A stretch of 64,000 nt of DNA from Trifolium pratense (lineage: Eukaryota > Streptophyta > Magnoliopsida > Fabales > Fabaceae): positions 39,208,635-39,272,634 of the forward strand of contig NC_060063.1 of the NCBI RefSeq assembly GCF_020283565.1, given 5' to 3'. Position 1 is the first letter of the stretch. Every line of letters begins with the position of its first letter. The position numbers and the translations under genes are program-made. The notes below the pieces were generated by a model, which did no database searches, was not told the DNA's origin, and saw nothing but the letters and a program-made list of their open reading frames with translations. Below are positions 20,412 to 33,079 of this stretch, in pieces.

Positions 20412-23400
20412 ATGGCGGAGACTCTTGGTGAACTTCTTCGAAGACCAGTGATTGATTATTTCACTACGGTTCATGTTGAAGGCGAGGTAAAGTTTCAACT
20501 TTCTTTGTTGCTTTGTGGTTTCATGGGAAAAATAGTCAAAAATAATTTCTTTGTTGATTATGTCTTCTTCAATGAAGGAATGATTCAGTTATATTTACGT
20601 ATAATCTTGCTATGTGTTTGAGTTCACAATAATCACATATTGCTATTTTTTATTTTGATATTTTTAAATGCAAATAGTGATAAGAAACATATCAAAAAGT
20701 GCGAAGAGAAACAGAGCATGCATCTTTGGAAAAGGATTTAAAAAAATGCTTCCTGGTTTAGCAGGTTTAGATCTATAAACAATATAATGCGGTATAGATT
20801 TGGTTATATGTAGTTTCGCTTAGTATATTCCACTTATTTTGATATTTTTAAAAGAAAACATTGATATGAAAATGTTGGATATTTGTGTGTTGGCCTCATT
20901 TTGCTAAAACAAATATACAAGCAAGATGTTGGACCAAATGTTTCAACATGTTGGGTACAAAAGATGTTGGACCAAATGTTGTAACATGTTTGGGTACGAC
21001 AGTCAGATTGCCCAAATCTCGCGCATTTATTACACGTATCTGCTATATATGGAAATCCACTCTACAAACGTGTATATCAAGATTTGATCTGATCAAGACG
21101 TTATCAGTGAAGATATGTTCTTATCAAGACTTAATGGAATGATTCAACACATTGTTTATTTCCTAAAGAGGATAAACTATTTTAGGAAAGTTTTTATTAA
21201 GGTCTGATTTGCTTAGCTGGACGTGACTCAAAGACCAGCTGTGTTCTGAAGCTTATCTTGGAAGATCAGGAGCGTGCTAGCTCTGTCTATATAAAGAAGA
21301 CTCAAGACCAAGATTTCCTGAACCGAAACCATTGTTCATCAAAGATGTAGTCTTTAGGGTTTCGTGTCTTTAAGCCACTCTCTAGGAGAGTTGGTGTAAG
21401 TGAACCACTCGGGTTGTGAGATGGTCACTATGTCCTCACTCAGAAACCTTTAGGTAATGAGTAGAGTATTGTAATATCTCCGAAGCTTTTAAGCAAGGAG
21501 ATAGTGTTTGTGAGCCTCTCACGTATTGATTTGATACTTGAGTAGGACTGTGTTTTATTGAGTTGTAATGTTTTAAGGTTACTCCTAAGCTTTGAAGTAC
21601 GGAGTTAACTGTGTGTGATTTACTCGAAGCTTTTAAGCAAGAGTAAAATATGTCACGGTGATTGTCGCCACATTTTATTCAACATTATATGAACAACACA
21701 GGTTGTGTTGGCTGTGTGGAAGTGAGATGGGATCTCATGTCTAGGAGTTCCTAGGCAGAAGTTGCATAAGTAGTGTCGAGGTCATAAGGCGTAAACCTAG
21801 GATTTGCTGGAGGTCTTAGTGTAAGACGTAAACCGAGGGTTTGCTGGAGGTCTTAGTGTAAGACGTAAATTCAAAGGGTTTGCTAGAGGTCTTAGTGACT
21901 AGATCTATTAGTGGATTTCCTTCCTGGATTGGTATCCCCCAGAGTAGGCAGGTTGGCTGAACTGGGTTAACAATTTCCTGTGCAGTTTATTTACTTGTTG
22001 ATTTTATTATGTTTCGTAAGATGTTACAACATTAAGTATGACATTCTCTTTAAATTGAATGTTGGAACATCTGATAAAACATTATTTCTCAGTATCCGTT
22101 TTAATGTTATATGCCTTGTCGTGTTATTCATGTCAGACCAGATGTCTTGACATTCTATACAACATCTGGTTCTGCTATACCAGAATTTCAATTGGTATCA
22201 GAGCAGGCATCCTGTTCTGTTTTCTGGATGAGATCTTAGGGAAGATACTTTCTGGTTATAGGCAAGTAAGGAATACTGAAAATTTGTTTGAACTTGGAGA
22301 AGTTCACATTGATTGAATGGTCCCTAGAAGTGGAGGATGGACTATTCATGATAGGGTGTGTATTAGACCTATCTTTTGTTGGTCAGGCGTGTAGATCTTG
22401 TGATGAGTTGCTGTATGGTTTGATTTATTTTCAAACATGTGTTATTGTAGTGTGCCTGAGGTTTGTTGAGGAGTTTTGTGGTTTGAATTCCGCTGCATAT
22501 ATATCTGATGGAAAACTCCTGGTGGTTTTGTTTGTTGAGGATGCACCACTCTGTTCTATGATGTAAGCCCTGGTGTGGTGATGCTCGAGGAGAGTTTTGT
22601 TAGAGATGAAAAAGATACTTGGGGGTGATCTTAAGTCCACTCATAAAGGCACTCATGTATGAGTTTGTTTAAAAGGGATCTGAAGAAAGTTATGAGCAAT
22701 TTATTTTTGCTTCCAAAAGCTAACCTCCATTGGCTTTGATAAAGGATTTCTTGGTGTGTTCCGTTATAAGGGAACTGATGTCTTACCAGATGTTGGAACA
22801 TCTGACGGAACATCTGACGAGCAGATTCTGCAGAATCTTGTTGGATGACAGTAGGGCATGGCAGATGCTTGGGTGCTAAACAAATGTGTGTGTTGGTTAC
22901 ATATGTTTGGAACCTTCTCCTGACCTGGAAGAGGAGGCATCTGTGTCTGAGATGGTTTCTACGCTAGAAACATGTCTTAGATAAGTTTGTTGGGACACAA
23001 TCAACATATGGTTGACCTCTTGGGTTAGTTCATGTCTGATCCAAATATGTGTTTGTGTTGAAGAGAAAGGAAGTATATGTTGCATCCCTCTCTCCATTGT
23101 CTGGTGCACACTAATCAAGGGAAATCCATCTGATGTATTTAATGCTTCCACTAAGGTCACAAGTGAGTTTGTTGATCTGTCTCTGAAAAGGATGTTGTGA
23201 CAGACGTTGACACATCTGTGAACCAACCTAAGGCTGATGTTACAACTATCCAGAAACCTGTTCAAGAAACTGATGTGGTGAAAGATGTTGGGACATCTGG
23301 TGACCCATCTGACTCATCTGATGAAGAAACAGGGTCTAATGAAGAGAATTCTACTGAGGTTGGAGAAGGGTCTTTCTGTCTAAAGCAAGTCATCAAACTG

Positions 23401-26400
23401 TGCCACTTAATGAAGAAGTGGTTGATTCTGAAAAGAATATGTATGAGGTTACTGTGCCTGCTAGTAAGAAGAGACAGAGTCTGAAAATAAAGGAAGCACC
23501 TTCAAGTGACTCAAAGTATGATGTTGAGGAGGATGTGTCAGACATCACACCCTTTGCCTCAAAGAAAAAGTTTGGTGGGAAAAAGATCCCTCAGAATGTG
23601 CTTGTTGCTCCTTGTGACAATTTTTCCTTTCATCGTGCTTCCTTTGCACAAAGATGGGATCATGTGTAAAAGGGGAGTTTTTGTTAGATGGATGCACCAT
23701 GCCCTGATTGGAAGACCACGTGTTTTGATACCATGCTGGAAGAACCTGTGCTAGAAGCTGTGCTACCATATGTTGCAACATCTTTGCTAACATGTGACGT
23801 ATTTTGTGATTGCTCCTATTCACTCTGATACCACGCTAGATAAACATGTTGAAACATCTTTGCTAACATGTGCTATGTGTTGTGCTATCATGTGTTGAAA
23901 CATCTTTGTTGTCAATGCTCTGATACCATACCGGAGGAACCTGTGCTATCTGATGTGCTACTAGATGGTGAAACATCTTGGTCATCATGCTGAAAATTTT
24001 GTGCTGATGAAGTGTGATCTGTTTTAGGCTATTTGATGATGACTCCACTGCTGATTTATATCTGATGAGGTATGTATCCCATGGTGTTGTCTTCGTTTGT
24101 AGTAAGCTCTGTGCACTATGTTCCTGGATATCTCTACTATTGTACTCTTTGATTAATGCATGAAGACCCTATTTTGTCTAAACTTCTGACTAAAAAGGGA
24201 AGTAGTTTAGTAGTTGGTAGGCATGATATGTTTTGCTGCTAATGTCTGTTGTGCTACATGATGTTGAACCATATGCATGCTCTTTTAGTGGTTGGATGTG
24301 TTCTACTATATGATGTGGTGTCTGATGCTTAGACATCTGCTAATCTTGAGTGGTGTAGAATTGAATATGTGCTGCTATATGCTTATGTGCTGATATGGAT
24401 GATAAAATTGAGGCGGAGTAAGAATTGTTTTCTGATGATCATTCTGATAAGCATGTGCCAAAGTATTTGGAGGGAGTAAAATTAATTTTTGCTCTGATTC
24501 TGATTTTGAGGAGAAGTAGCATAATGCAGTAAGTAGTTACTATTCTGTTGTGCAATGATCTATTTGTTTGCTCTAGATGATGTCATGCCATATGTTGGAA
24601 CATCCTGGTTGCATGAGAACTTATTTTTCTCAGCTTTGTGGGAATCTACTCTTCCCAACTGCTATTTTGTGGTCTGCTTAAGGAGTTGTGATCTGTGATG
24701 TGTTTTGTGCGCGGTAGCAGTATGTGATGTATGATATCTGATGATTATATGATGTGGAGCATAATGTTGAGGACATTTGCCTTTTCTGTTGGTACGTGAT
24801 GTAATGCTTTTGCTATTTGAAGACTATGGATTGCTAGATACTAATATATGGATCTGTTACGCTCTGATATTCTGCACTATGGATTTCTGTGACATTCATT
24901 ACTATTGCTCTTAATGCACGAAGTTTTTTTTGGCATATTTTGTGGCTAAAAAGGGGGAGTAGTTTGTTTGTGTTTGTCTGCTACTTTACGATGTTGTATC
25001 TCTGATGTTGTGACATGCTAGCTAGTCTAGCCAGTCTATGAGGAAGTAGTAGTGTGTGTTGTGACATGCATGAATTTAGGGGGAGTAAGAACCATTTTTT
25101 TCTGATGGCCTGATGAGATGCATGAGTTGATGTATTCAGGGGGAGCAAAAGTAAAGTTTCTCTGATCTGATATTAAGGGGGAGTAATGCAATATCAAGTT
25201 CTCTGCCTATGTGTGCTTAATGTATGGATGTTATGATGCGCTACAAAATGTTGAAACATCTTGATGCTGATGTGGGAATTTATTTTTCCCAAGTGTGCTT
25301 GTGAGAGTTTATTTCTCTCTACTGAAGGATGAAGCTAAGTTGGTTATGATTCTGCTGTTGTGTATGCCTTTGATGGTTTATGGTAAAGTTTATTTCTTTA
25401 CCCTGTGCGTTATTTTCATTTGAGGAATTCTTTTGGAAGTAACATAGAAGATGTTCTACCTTACTTCATATTTGTGTGCTCACGTTGACTTGAAGGATTG
25501 TATGGTTTTTAAATCTCTCTATGCTAATTAATGGGCTGAAGTTGTTTTAGCCAAAAATTGCCAAAGGGGGAGATTGTTGGATATTTGTGTGTTGGCCTCA
25601 TTTTGCTAAAACAAATATACAAGCAAGATGTTGGACCAAATGTTTCAACATGTTGGGTACAAAAGATGTTGGACCAAATGTTGTAACATGTTTGGGTACG
25701 ACAGTCAGATTGCCCAAATCTCGCGCATTTATTACACGTATCTGCTATATATGGAAATCCACTCTACAAACGTGTATATCAAGATTTGATCTGATCAAGA
25801 CGTTATCAGTGAAGATATGTTCTTATCAAGACTTAATGGAATGATTCAACACATTGTTTATTTCCTAAAGAGGATAAACTATTTTAGGAAAGTTTTTATT
25901 AAGGTCTGATTTGCTTAGCTGGACGTGACTCAAAGACCAGCTGTGTTCTGAAGCTTATCTTGGAAGATCAGGAGCGTGCTAGCTCTGTCTATATAAAGAA
26001 GACTCAAGACCAAGATTTCCTGAACCGAAACCATTGTTCATCAAAGATGTAGTCTTTAGGGTTTCGTGTCTTTAAGCCACTCTCTAGGAGAGTTGGTGTA
26101 AGTGAACCACTCGGGTTGTGAGATGGTCACTATGTCCTCACTCAGAAACCTTTAGGTAATGAGTAGAGTATTGTAATATCTCCGAAGCTTTTAAGCAAGG
26201 AGATAGTGTTTGTGAGCCTCTCACGTATTGATTTGATACTTGAGTAGGACTGTGTTTTATTGAGTTGTAATGTTTTAAGGTTACTCCTAAGCTTTGAAGT
26301 ACGGAGTTAACTGTGTGTGATTTACTCGAAGCTTTTAAGCAAGAGTAAAATATGTCACGGTGATTGTCGCCACATTTTATTCAACATTATATGAACAACA

Positions 26401-27848
26401 CAAGTTGTGTTGGCTGTGTGGAAGTGAGATGGGATCTCATGTCTAGGAGTTCCTAGGCAGAAGTTGCATAAGTAGTGTCGAGGTCATAAGGCGTAAACCT
26501 AGGATTTGCTGGAGGTCTTAGTGTAAGACGTAAACCGAGGGTTTGCTGGAGGTCTTAGTGTAAGACGTAAATTCAAAGGGTTTGCTGGAGGTCTTAGTGA
26601 CTAGATCTATTAGTGGATTTCCTTCCTGGATTGGTATCCCCCAGAGTAGGCAGGTTGGCTGAACTGGGTTAACAATTTCCTGTGCAGTTTATTTACTTGT
26701 TGATTTTATTATGTTTCGTAAGATGTTACAACATTAAGTATGACATTCTCTTTAAATTGAATGTTGGAACATCTGATAAAACATTATTTCTCAGTATCCG
26801 TTTTAATGTTATATGCCTTGTCGTGTTATTCATGTCAGACCAGATGTCTTGACATTCTATACAACATCTGGTTCTGCTATACCAGAATTTCAGAAAAAAC
26901 CAAATAACAGAGCAAAAAATGCGATTAGAAACAGAGCATGAAAAAATTGCTATTAGAAACAGAGCATGAAAAAGTTGCTATTAGAAACAGAGCATGAACG
27001 TTTGGTTTTGATTCAGTGGTAATGTTTTCTGGCTTAGTAGGTTTAGATCTATAAACAATTTATTGCGGTATAGATTTTCAGATCTGATTGATTTTGACTG
27101 AATGTGAAACGTTAGGTTTTTGGTGAGATTGAACCGCAATTCTGTGAAGACTACAAAAGTGAATTGGGAAACATTTGGCACCTGTATGATAAGGATGGTC
27201 TTCAACTAAGAGTCACATTCGACAATGATGATGATGATGAAGATGGAGATGAAATCCCCAGAATCACAGATGGTTGGATGACAATAAGGGAGCACTACAA
27301 GTTCGAAGGTCATCACGAAATTTTCTTCAAATATTTAGGAACAAATCAATTCCAGATCATTCCTAACATGGACAGAACTGATCCTTCAAGATTCCCTACA
27401 TGGCACACAAAAAGTAGATGTCTCCGAAAAGCTGTTTCCTTCAAGCTTACCATCACAGAGGATCCTAAAGTGGTTCCTGTTTTGGTTCGTCTCTAAATGT
27501 TAAATTTTAGTTATATTTATGTTAAATCTGCTTGTTTTTTATTAAATTTACTCATAGTTTTGTTTTTTTATTAAATTTACTATTAAATTTCACTCTATGT
27601 AGACATTACCGGAAGATATGGGAGAGTATTTGTGGGACACAATGCTGGATCGAGTGTTTATTATTGGTGCCAATCTTGAAAAGCAACTGTGCGACTTGGA
27701 GTACCAACAGGATCCGTTCGTGGTTAGGATATCGAGCGGTTGGAGTGAGTGTGTTGGCATCCATGGATTTGAAGTTGGAGATCGTCTACTATTCAGCATG
27801 CGCAATATCTATGATTGCCATTTGATATGGGTTACGAAGTTGGACTAA
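20412..27848 (+). CDS. Two-B3-domain protein carried by the MULE, intron 1 expanded by a retrotransposon
   Basis: Predicted exons are 20412-20486, 27116-27484 and 27603-27848, in phase, giving 229 residues. Exon 1 (MAETLGELLRRPVIDYFTTV) leads into a first B3-like domain in exon 2, with TDGWMTIREHYKFEGHHEI and FKYLGTNQFQI as the GW-helix and closing strand. An acidic Asp/Glu loop lies near residue 62. Exon 3 carries a second B3-like domain ending in ISSGWSECVGIHGFEVGDRLLF. Two B3 modules in a small protein suggest sequence-specific DNA binding. A 6-kb LTR retrotransposon sits in intron 1, which would have been about 600 bp without it. All exons remain open, so the gene could still work if the long intron is spliced. 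Its promoter side carries the second 169-bp array. Confidence 0.75.
20868..20872. other. Left target duplication (GAAAA) of the intronic retrotransposon
   Basis: Identical to 26893-26897 directly after the right LTR. Confidence 0.9.
20873..22190 (+). repeat. Left LTR of the SIRE-like element
   Basis: A TATATAAAG promoter box at 21288-21296 likely marks U3/R. Direct repeats of a GAGGTCTTAGTGTAAGACGTAAA-like unit lie at about 21777-21900. Confidence 0.93.
22193..22204 (+). other. Primer binding site (initiator tRNA-Met type)
   Basis: TGGTATCAGAGC lies two bases after the left LTR. Confidence 0.9.
22205..25562 (+). other. Mostly noncoding internal region of the SIRE-like element
   Basis: No full gene is open. 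AACATCT and GATGTTG motifs recur many times, and AGGGGGAGTAA-type strings repeat near 24480, 24955, 25080, 25140 and 25180. Similar polypurine strings are typical of the zone before the right LTR in this lineage. Confidence 0.7.
23197..23669 (+). pseudogene. Remnant of the envelope-like region of a SIRE-type retroelement
   Basis: Overlapping frames give a Ser/Thr/Asp/Glu-rich stretch followed by SKKRQSLKIKE and, near 23640, a FHRASFAQRWDHV segment. That segment resembles the conserved 'SFH...RW' start of the third-ORF proteins of plant SIRE/Maximus elements. The reading frame changes near 23390 and stops at 23667-23669, so it is broken. The assignment rests on the element's lineage features plus this short motif. 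Confidence 0.45.
25575..26892 (+). repeat. Right LTR of the SIRE-like element
   Basis: Same length and nearly the same sequence as the left LTR. It follows the polypurine tract at 25563-25573. Confidence 0.93.
26900..27010. repeat. Short tandem repeat in the B3 intron (about 30 bp, three copies)
   Basis: GCTATTAGAAACAGAGCATG-type units recur at about 26920, 26949 and 26978. Related sequence (AGAGAAACAGAGCATG, near 20705) lies on the other side of the retrotransposon. The intron also had a larger duplication: AGGTTTAGATCTATAAACAA occurs near 20763 and 27039. Confidence 0.75.
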
Positions 27849-28732
27849 TGAGGGGCACCAAATGTTATTTTGAAGATGGTTGGTCATGAAGGGGTTGTTC
27901 TAAAACCTATCTATGTATCTATTTTTAATTTGTTTAAGAACTTGTGTTTTGCTTGTTTTTAATTTGTGTAAGCAGTTGTTGTGTTGTGCTTGTTTAAGTT
28001 GTGGTTGTTTAATTATTGACAATTGATAACTTGTAATCCAAGTTATGGAACTTGTAATATAATGGTTATTTTGGTCTTATGAATTGTGTGGCTAAATTGT
28101 TATCTATATACCTAATTTCTTTGGGACTAATAATCAAATTTGCGTAACCAAATATGAAAAAAAAAAAAAAAAGGTTAGCACTAATTCTGAGACTTTACGT
28201 TTTATAAATAAATTGATTCCAAAAAAAAAAAGTTGTATAAATAAGTAAAAAAAACTTACGAATTTTTTAAAAAAAATGCTTGATTAGTGAACACTAATTC
28301 AGATTTTTGAGTGATTCATGATTTGGAATTTTAAAGACAAAAAGTATAATATTCAAATTAGGATAAAAAAAGAAGTATAATATTCAACTTAAATAACAAA
28401 GAAGGCAATTTACATTGTTTATATTTGGTTCGTTTCTGCATTTCCAAAACATTGAGGAAATACACATTGTCATAAAAAAACAAAAAAAAAAACATTGAGA
28501 AACATTGAGCACACCAAATATTAGTTGATGCTTGGCCTTCTAGCCAACATGCTAATAATTACAACTAAAGTATAGACTAGATGCAACTTCCAAGACCAAA
28601 GCACATCAAACCCTCCAAAACCTTTCAATTAACCTAAGCTACCCTAAGTACCATTACTCCACACTCAACTAAACACACAAACCGTCCAACATCCAAACAC
28701 AAACATCTTCATCATCCAGCAAAAAGAACACC
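27849..28732. other. Spacer between the second B3 gene and the Ulp1 gene
   Basis: It is AT-rich with A-runs at about 28156-28172 and 28218-28228. No gene is seen; it should hold the B3 3' UTR and the Ulp1 promoter. Confidence 0.55.
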
Positions 28733-31461
28733 ATGGAAAAACCAGATGCACCAAGTCCAACCAAAAAACGCACCATGCCAGAAAGCAAAGGAAAAACCAG
28801 TAACAGTAAGAGGGGAAAAGAATACGAAAACACTACTACAACTGAGAACATTACAACTGAGAAAATCAAAACTCACCAGCAAATCAACTCTACACAAGTC
28901 AGTGAGCAGTATTCTGAGACTACACAAAAGAACATCAAACATGAGATTATTTACATATCATCCAGGTATTTCTTATTGTGTACACACATGAAAAATGCTA
29001 TCAACATTCATAAAGAAAGTTTCTTATTGATTCAACAAATTTCTAATGAAAGATCCTTCAACAAAATTATGATTTTTGTTTCATGAGCAATAATATTTGT
29101 TTAAGCTATATGAATCTATGCTGAATGTAAACCCTTTATATGACAAGTGCATTCAACATTAATAAACAAACAGTCTTTGGAGTTGTATGTGCATGTGTTT
29201 TTGAATCTATCGTGAATTTCAAAACATGTGTGAGTGTGTGTTATTTTATATGATATTCAACAAATGTGTATGTAAAGTTATCTGTGAAGTTCAATTTTTG
29301 AGTAGGTTTTGTTGTTCCAAATTATTTGTAAATAACTCTAACTGGAAATCCCTAAATAATCTTAGCTTTCACTGTTTTAGTTAATAATTCCATATTTTAT
29401 ATGTCAGTTACTTCATATTATATGATTTAATCCTTGTATATAACAATAAATAATTTTATTTTATTTTGTTTATATGGTTTGAATAGTCACCACACTACCA
29501 CCCAAGGCTGGAATGACCAGGAAGATTCTGCAGATTGTGATTCAACAGCATCAACCCCTAAGCAACCAAAAGATAAGGCGACAATAAAACAATACCCTGC
29601 CACAGAGAGAAGGGCATGCAAGAAAAAACTGTGTGACAACTTGGGATCAACTTCGGCACCGCCGAGACTGAAGGAAATCAAGGAGTGGACTGCAATGCTT
29701 GAATCTAAGCAATATAAGAAGATTAACAAAATTCTGTTCTGTCAGCCAGAAGAGCAGGATGACAATGATTTTCAAATAAACTACCATCCAAAGAGTTCGA
29801 TGGGATATGAATTTTTCGATACCGGAGTTCCTATTCCTGAAGTAAGTTGTACTATATTGCTATTTTTAAACCTAATACATAACTTTCATTTAGTACTAAT
29901 AAGAATCTTTGTTTCACATATTTTTTATTACAGTGGATGCCTGTGAAATTTAGGCCACTACCAAACATGAATCTGAATGATATTTGCTCTTACACCATTG
30001 CATACATCTTTATGAGCGACAACGAGCATAAACATGAGTATGTGTTTTTAATATATCTTGCTAAACCATTTATTTAGTCTATTTAATTTGAATTCAACTA
30101 ACAATTCATAAATCTACCTGTTGCAGTGATGAGGTTCTGATTAAAACTTCAACAGATGTTTATGGGGACAGAAAAGCAATTAAGTCGTTGATGCCTAGGT
30201 GTAATGTGGACCAAGAGGTTATATTTTGATCTAACATTGTAAATTTTTTGGCTATACAAGGTGAAAGTGAATTAAAATTTGATCTAACATTGTTTTCATT
30301 TGGCTATACAGATAATCAATCTGGTTGTTGCACGAAGCAATTGGCTAATAGATTCGTTAGGAAAACATAAATCTGTTTGGTATTTGCCTACATATTTTGC
30401 GGTAATTACATGACCAACACTGAATTATGTTACATTTACATTTACATTAGTTGAGTAATAAATACTGACTTAAACTACATTACTTTTTAAGCAATATGCT
30501 CTGGATAACAAATACAAGGCTGATTATATCAGGAGCAAATTTCAAGACAAGTACATGCCACCAAACTCTATAGTTTCAAAGGTGAGTTTCCTATAAAATC
30601 TGCTTAGTGTGTAGCAACACATGTTTGGTTGATTCAGACTTGAAAAATCTATTCTAATGGGTAATATGATTTCTATAACTACAGATTTTTATTCCTATGA
30701 ATGATGAGGGAGCACATTGGTTTTTGGTGGTTGTTGATTTTTCTGAAAGAAAAGTTTATTGGTTGGACTCTTTACCTTCAGATGAAAGATATCATCCTAG
30801 GCGTCATTCAATTATTAGATTGGTATGCATGTGATCTATACTTTGTTTTACATTCAAATTTATTTTTTGCTTTTTTAATTCAAATTTTATATTTACTATT
30901 GTGGCAGATTGTCAAGCTTGAGGAAATCCTGCTTCTTCCTTGTTTTGTTAATGTTGCTAATCTAATTGGTCATGATAACCTAATCACAAACTTCACCAAG
31001 ATTGAACCTACGTGCCTCCCGCATCAGCGACCTGGATCGTAAGTATTCTTAACCCCTATCTCTATTAATGATTTTACTTAAACTACATATTAGTGTGATA
31101 CTAATGCAGTTTTATCAATAATCATAGGAATGATTGTGGAGTGTGGGTTGCTAAATGGATGATTGAATGTCCATTCAATAGTAACTACGGAGGCATAACT
31201 GTAAGTTGAATTAATGTCATAATTATTTGTAAAACATATCCCATCTAAGTAAATTTCTAATTCCTTGTTCAAAAAAAAGTAAATTTCTAATTCATCCACT
31301 GTTTGTTTCATTATATGTAGGTTGCCACTGCCACAAGGATGAAGCTTGCTCTATATCTTTGTCATTCCTCTAATAATGTGTTGTTACAATCACTGTTGTC
31401 AAAGTCTGCTCAATATTGGGATGATATGCACAAGAAAAGGAAGGCTTTGGTTGATGTCTGA
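28733..31461 (+). CDS. Ulp1/SENP-like (C48) cysteine protease carried by the MULE
   Basis: Ten predicted exons: 28733-28965, 29487-29841, 29934-30037, 30127-30217, 30312-30401, 30492-30581, 30685-30822, 30908-31038, 31128-31200 and 31321-31461. All borders are GT/AG, phases match, and no stop interrupts the 481 residues. Residues 1-200 are polar, Lys/Thr-rich and of unknown function. The C48 peptidase core is at the end: His332 in AHWFLVVVDFSE, Asp349 in YWLDSLPS, a probable oxyanion Gln407 (HQRPGS) and the nucleophile Cys414 in NDCGVWVAKWM. Proteins of this family remove or process SUMO-like modifiers. Ulp1-like genes are known passengers of several plant MULEs. It is the last gene of the element. 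The start at 28733 is the first in-frame ATG after AT-rich noncoding sequence and could be longer upstream. Confidence 0.9.
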
Positions 31462-33074
<1,613 letters not shown>

Positions 33075-33079
33075 AATAT
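33075..33079. other. Left target duplication (AATAT) of the LARD-type element
   Basis: Identical to 41609-41613. Confidence 0.88.

Larger units (their letters stand above)
20873..26892 (+). mobile_element. Non-autonomous SIRE/Maximus-like LTR retrotransposon inside the MULE
   Basis: Two LTRs of exactly 1318 bp (20873-22190 and 25575-26892) start TGTTGG and end in CA, with a GAAAA target duplication outside. A primer site TGGTATCAGAGC (22193-22204, matching initiator tRNA-Met) and a polypurine tract (AAAGGGGGAGA, 25563-25573) complete the structure. The internal 3.4 kb lacks gag, protease, integrase and reverse transcriptase. Only a short envelope-like-region remnant and GGGGGAGTAA-rich noncoding sequence remain. 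It needs a helper element to move. I saw two LTR differences (near 21710/26412 and 21887/26589), so insertion is recent. Confidence 0.92.

Noticed and set aside
20885..21142. 85-residue frame repeated at 25587-25844
   Set aside because: It lies wholly within the LTRs of the SIRE-like element.
28669..28942. Hydrophobic minus-strand frames opposite Ulp1 exon 1
   Set aside because: They are shadows of the Lys/Thr-rich coding exon on the other strand.
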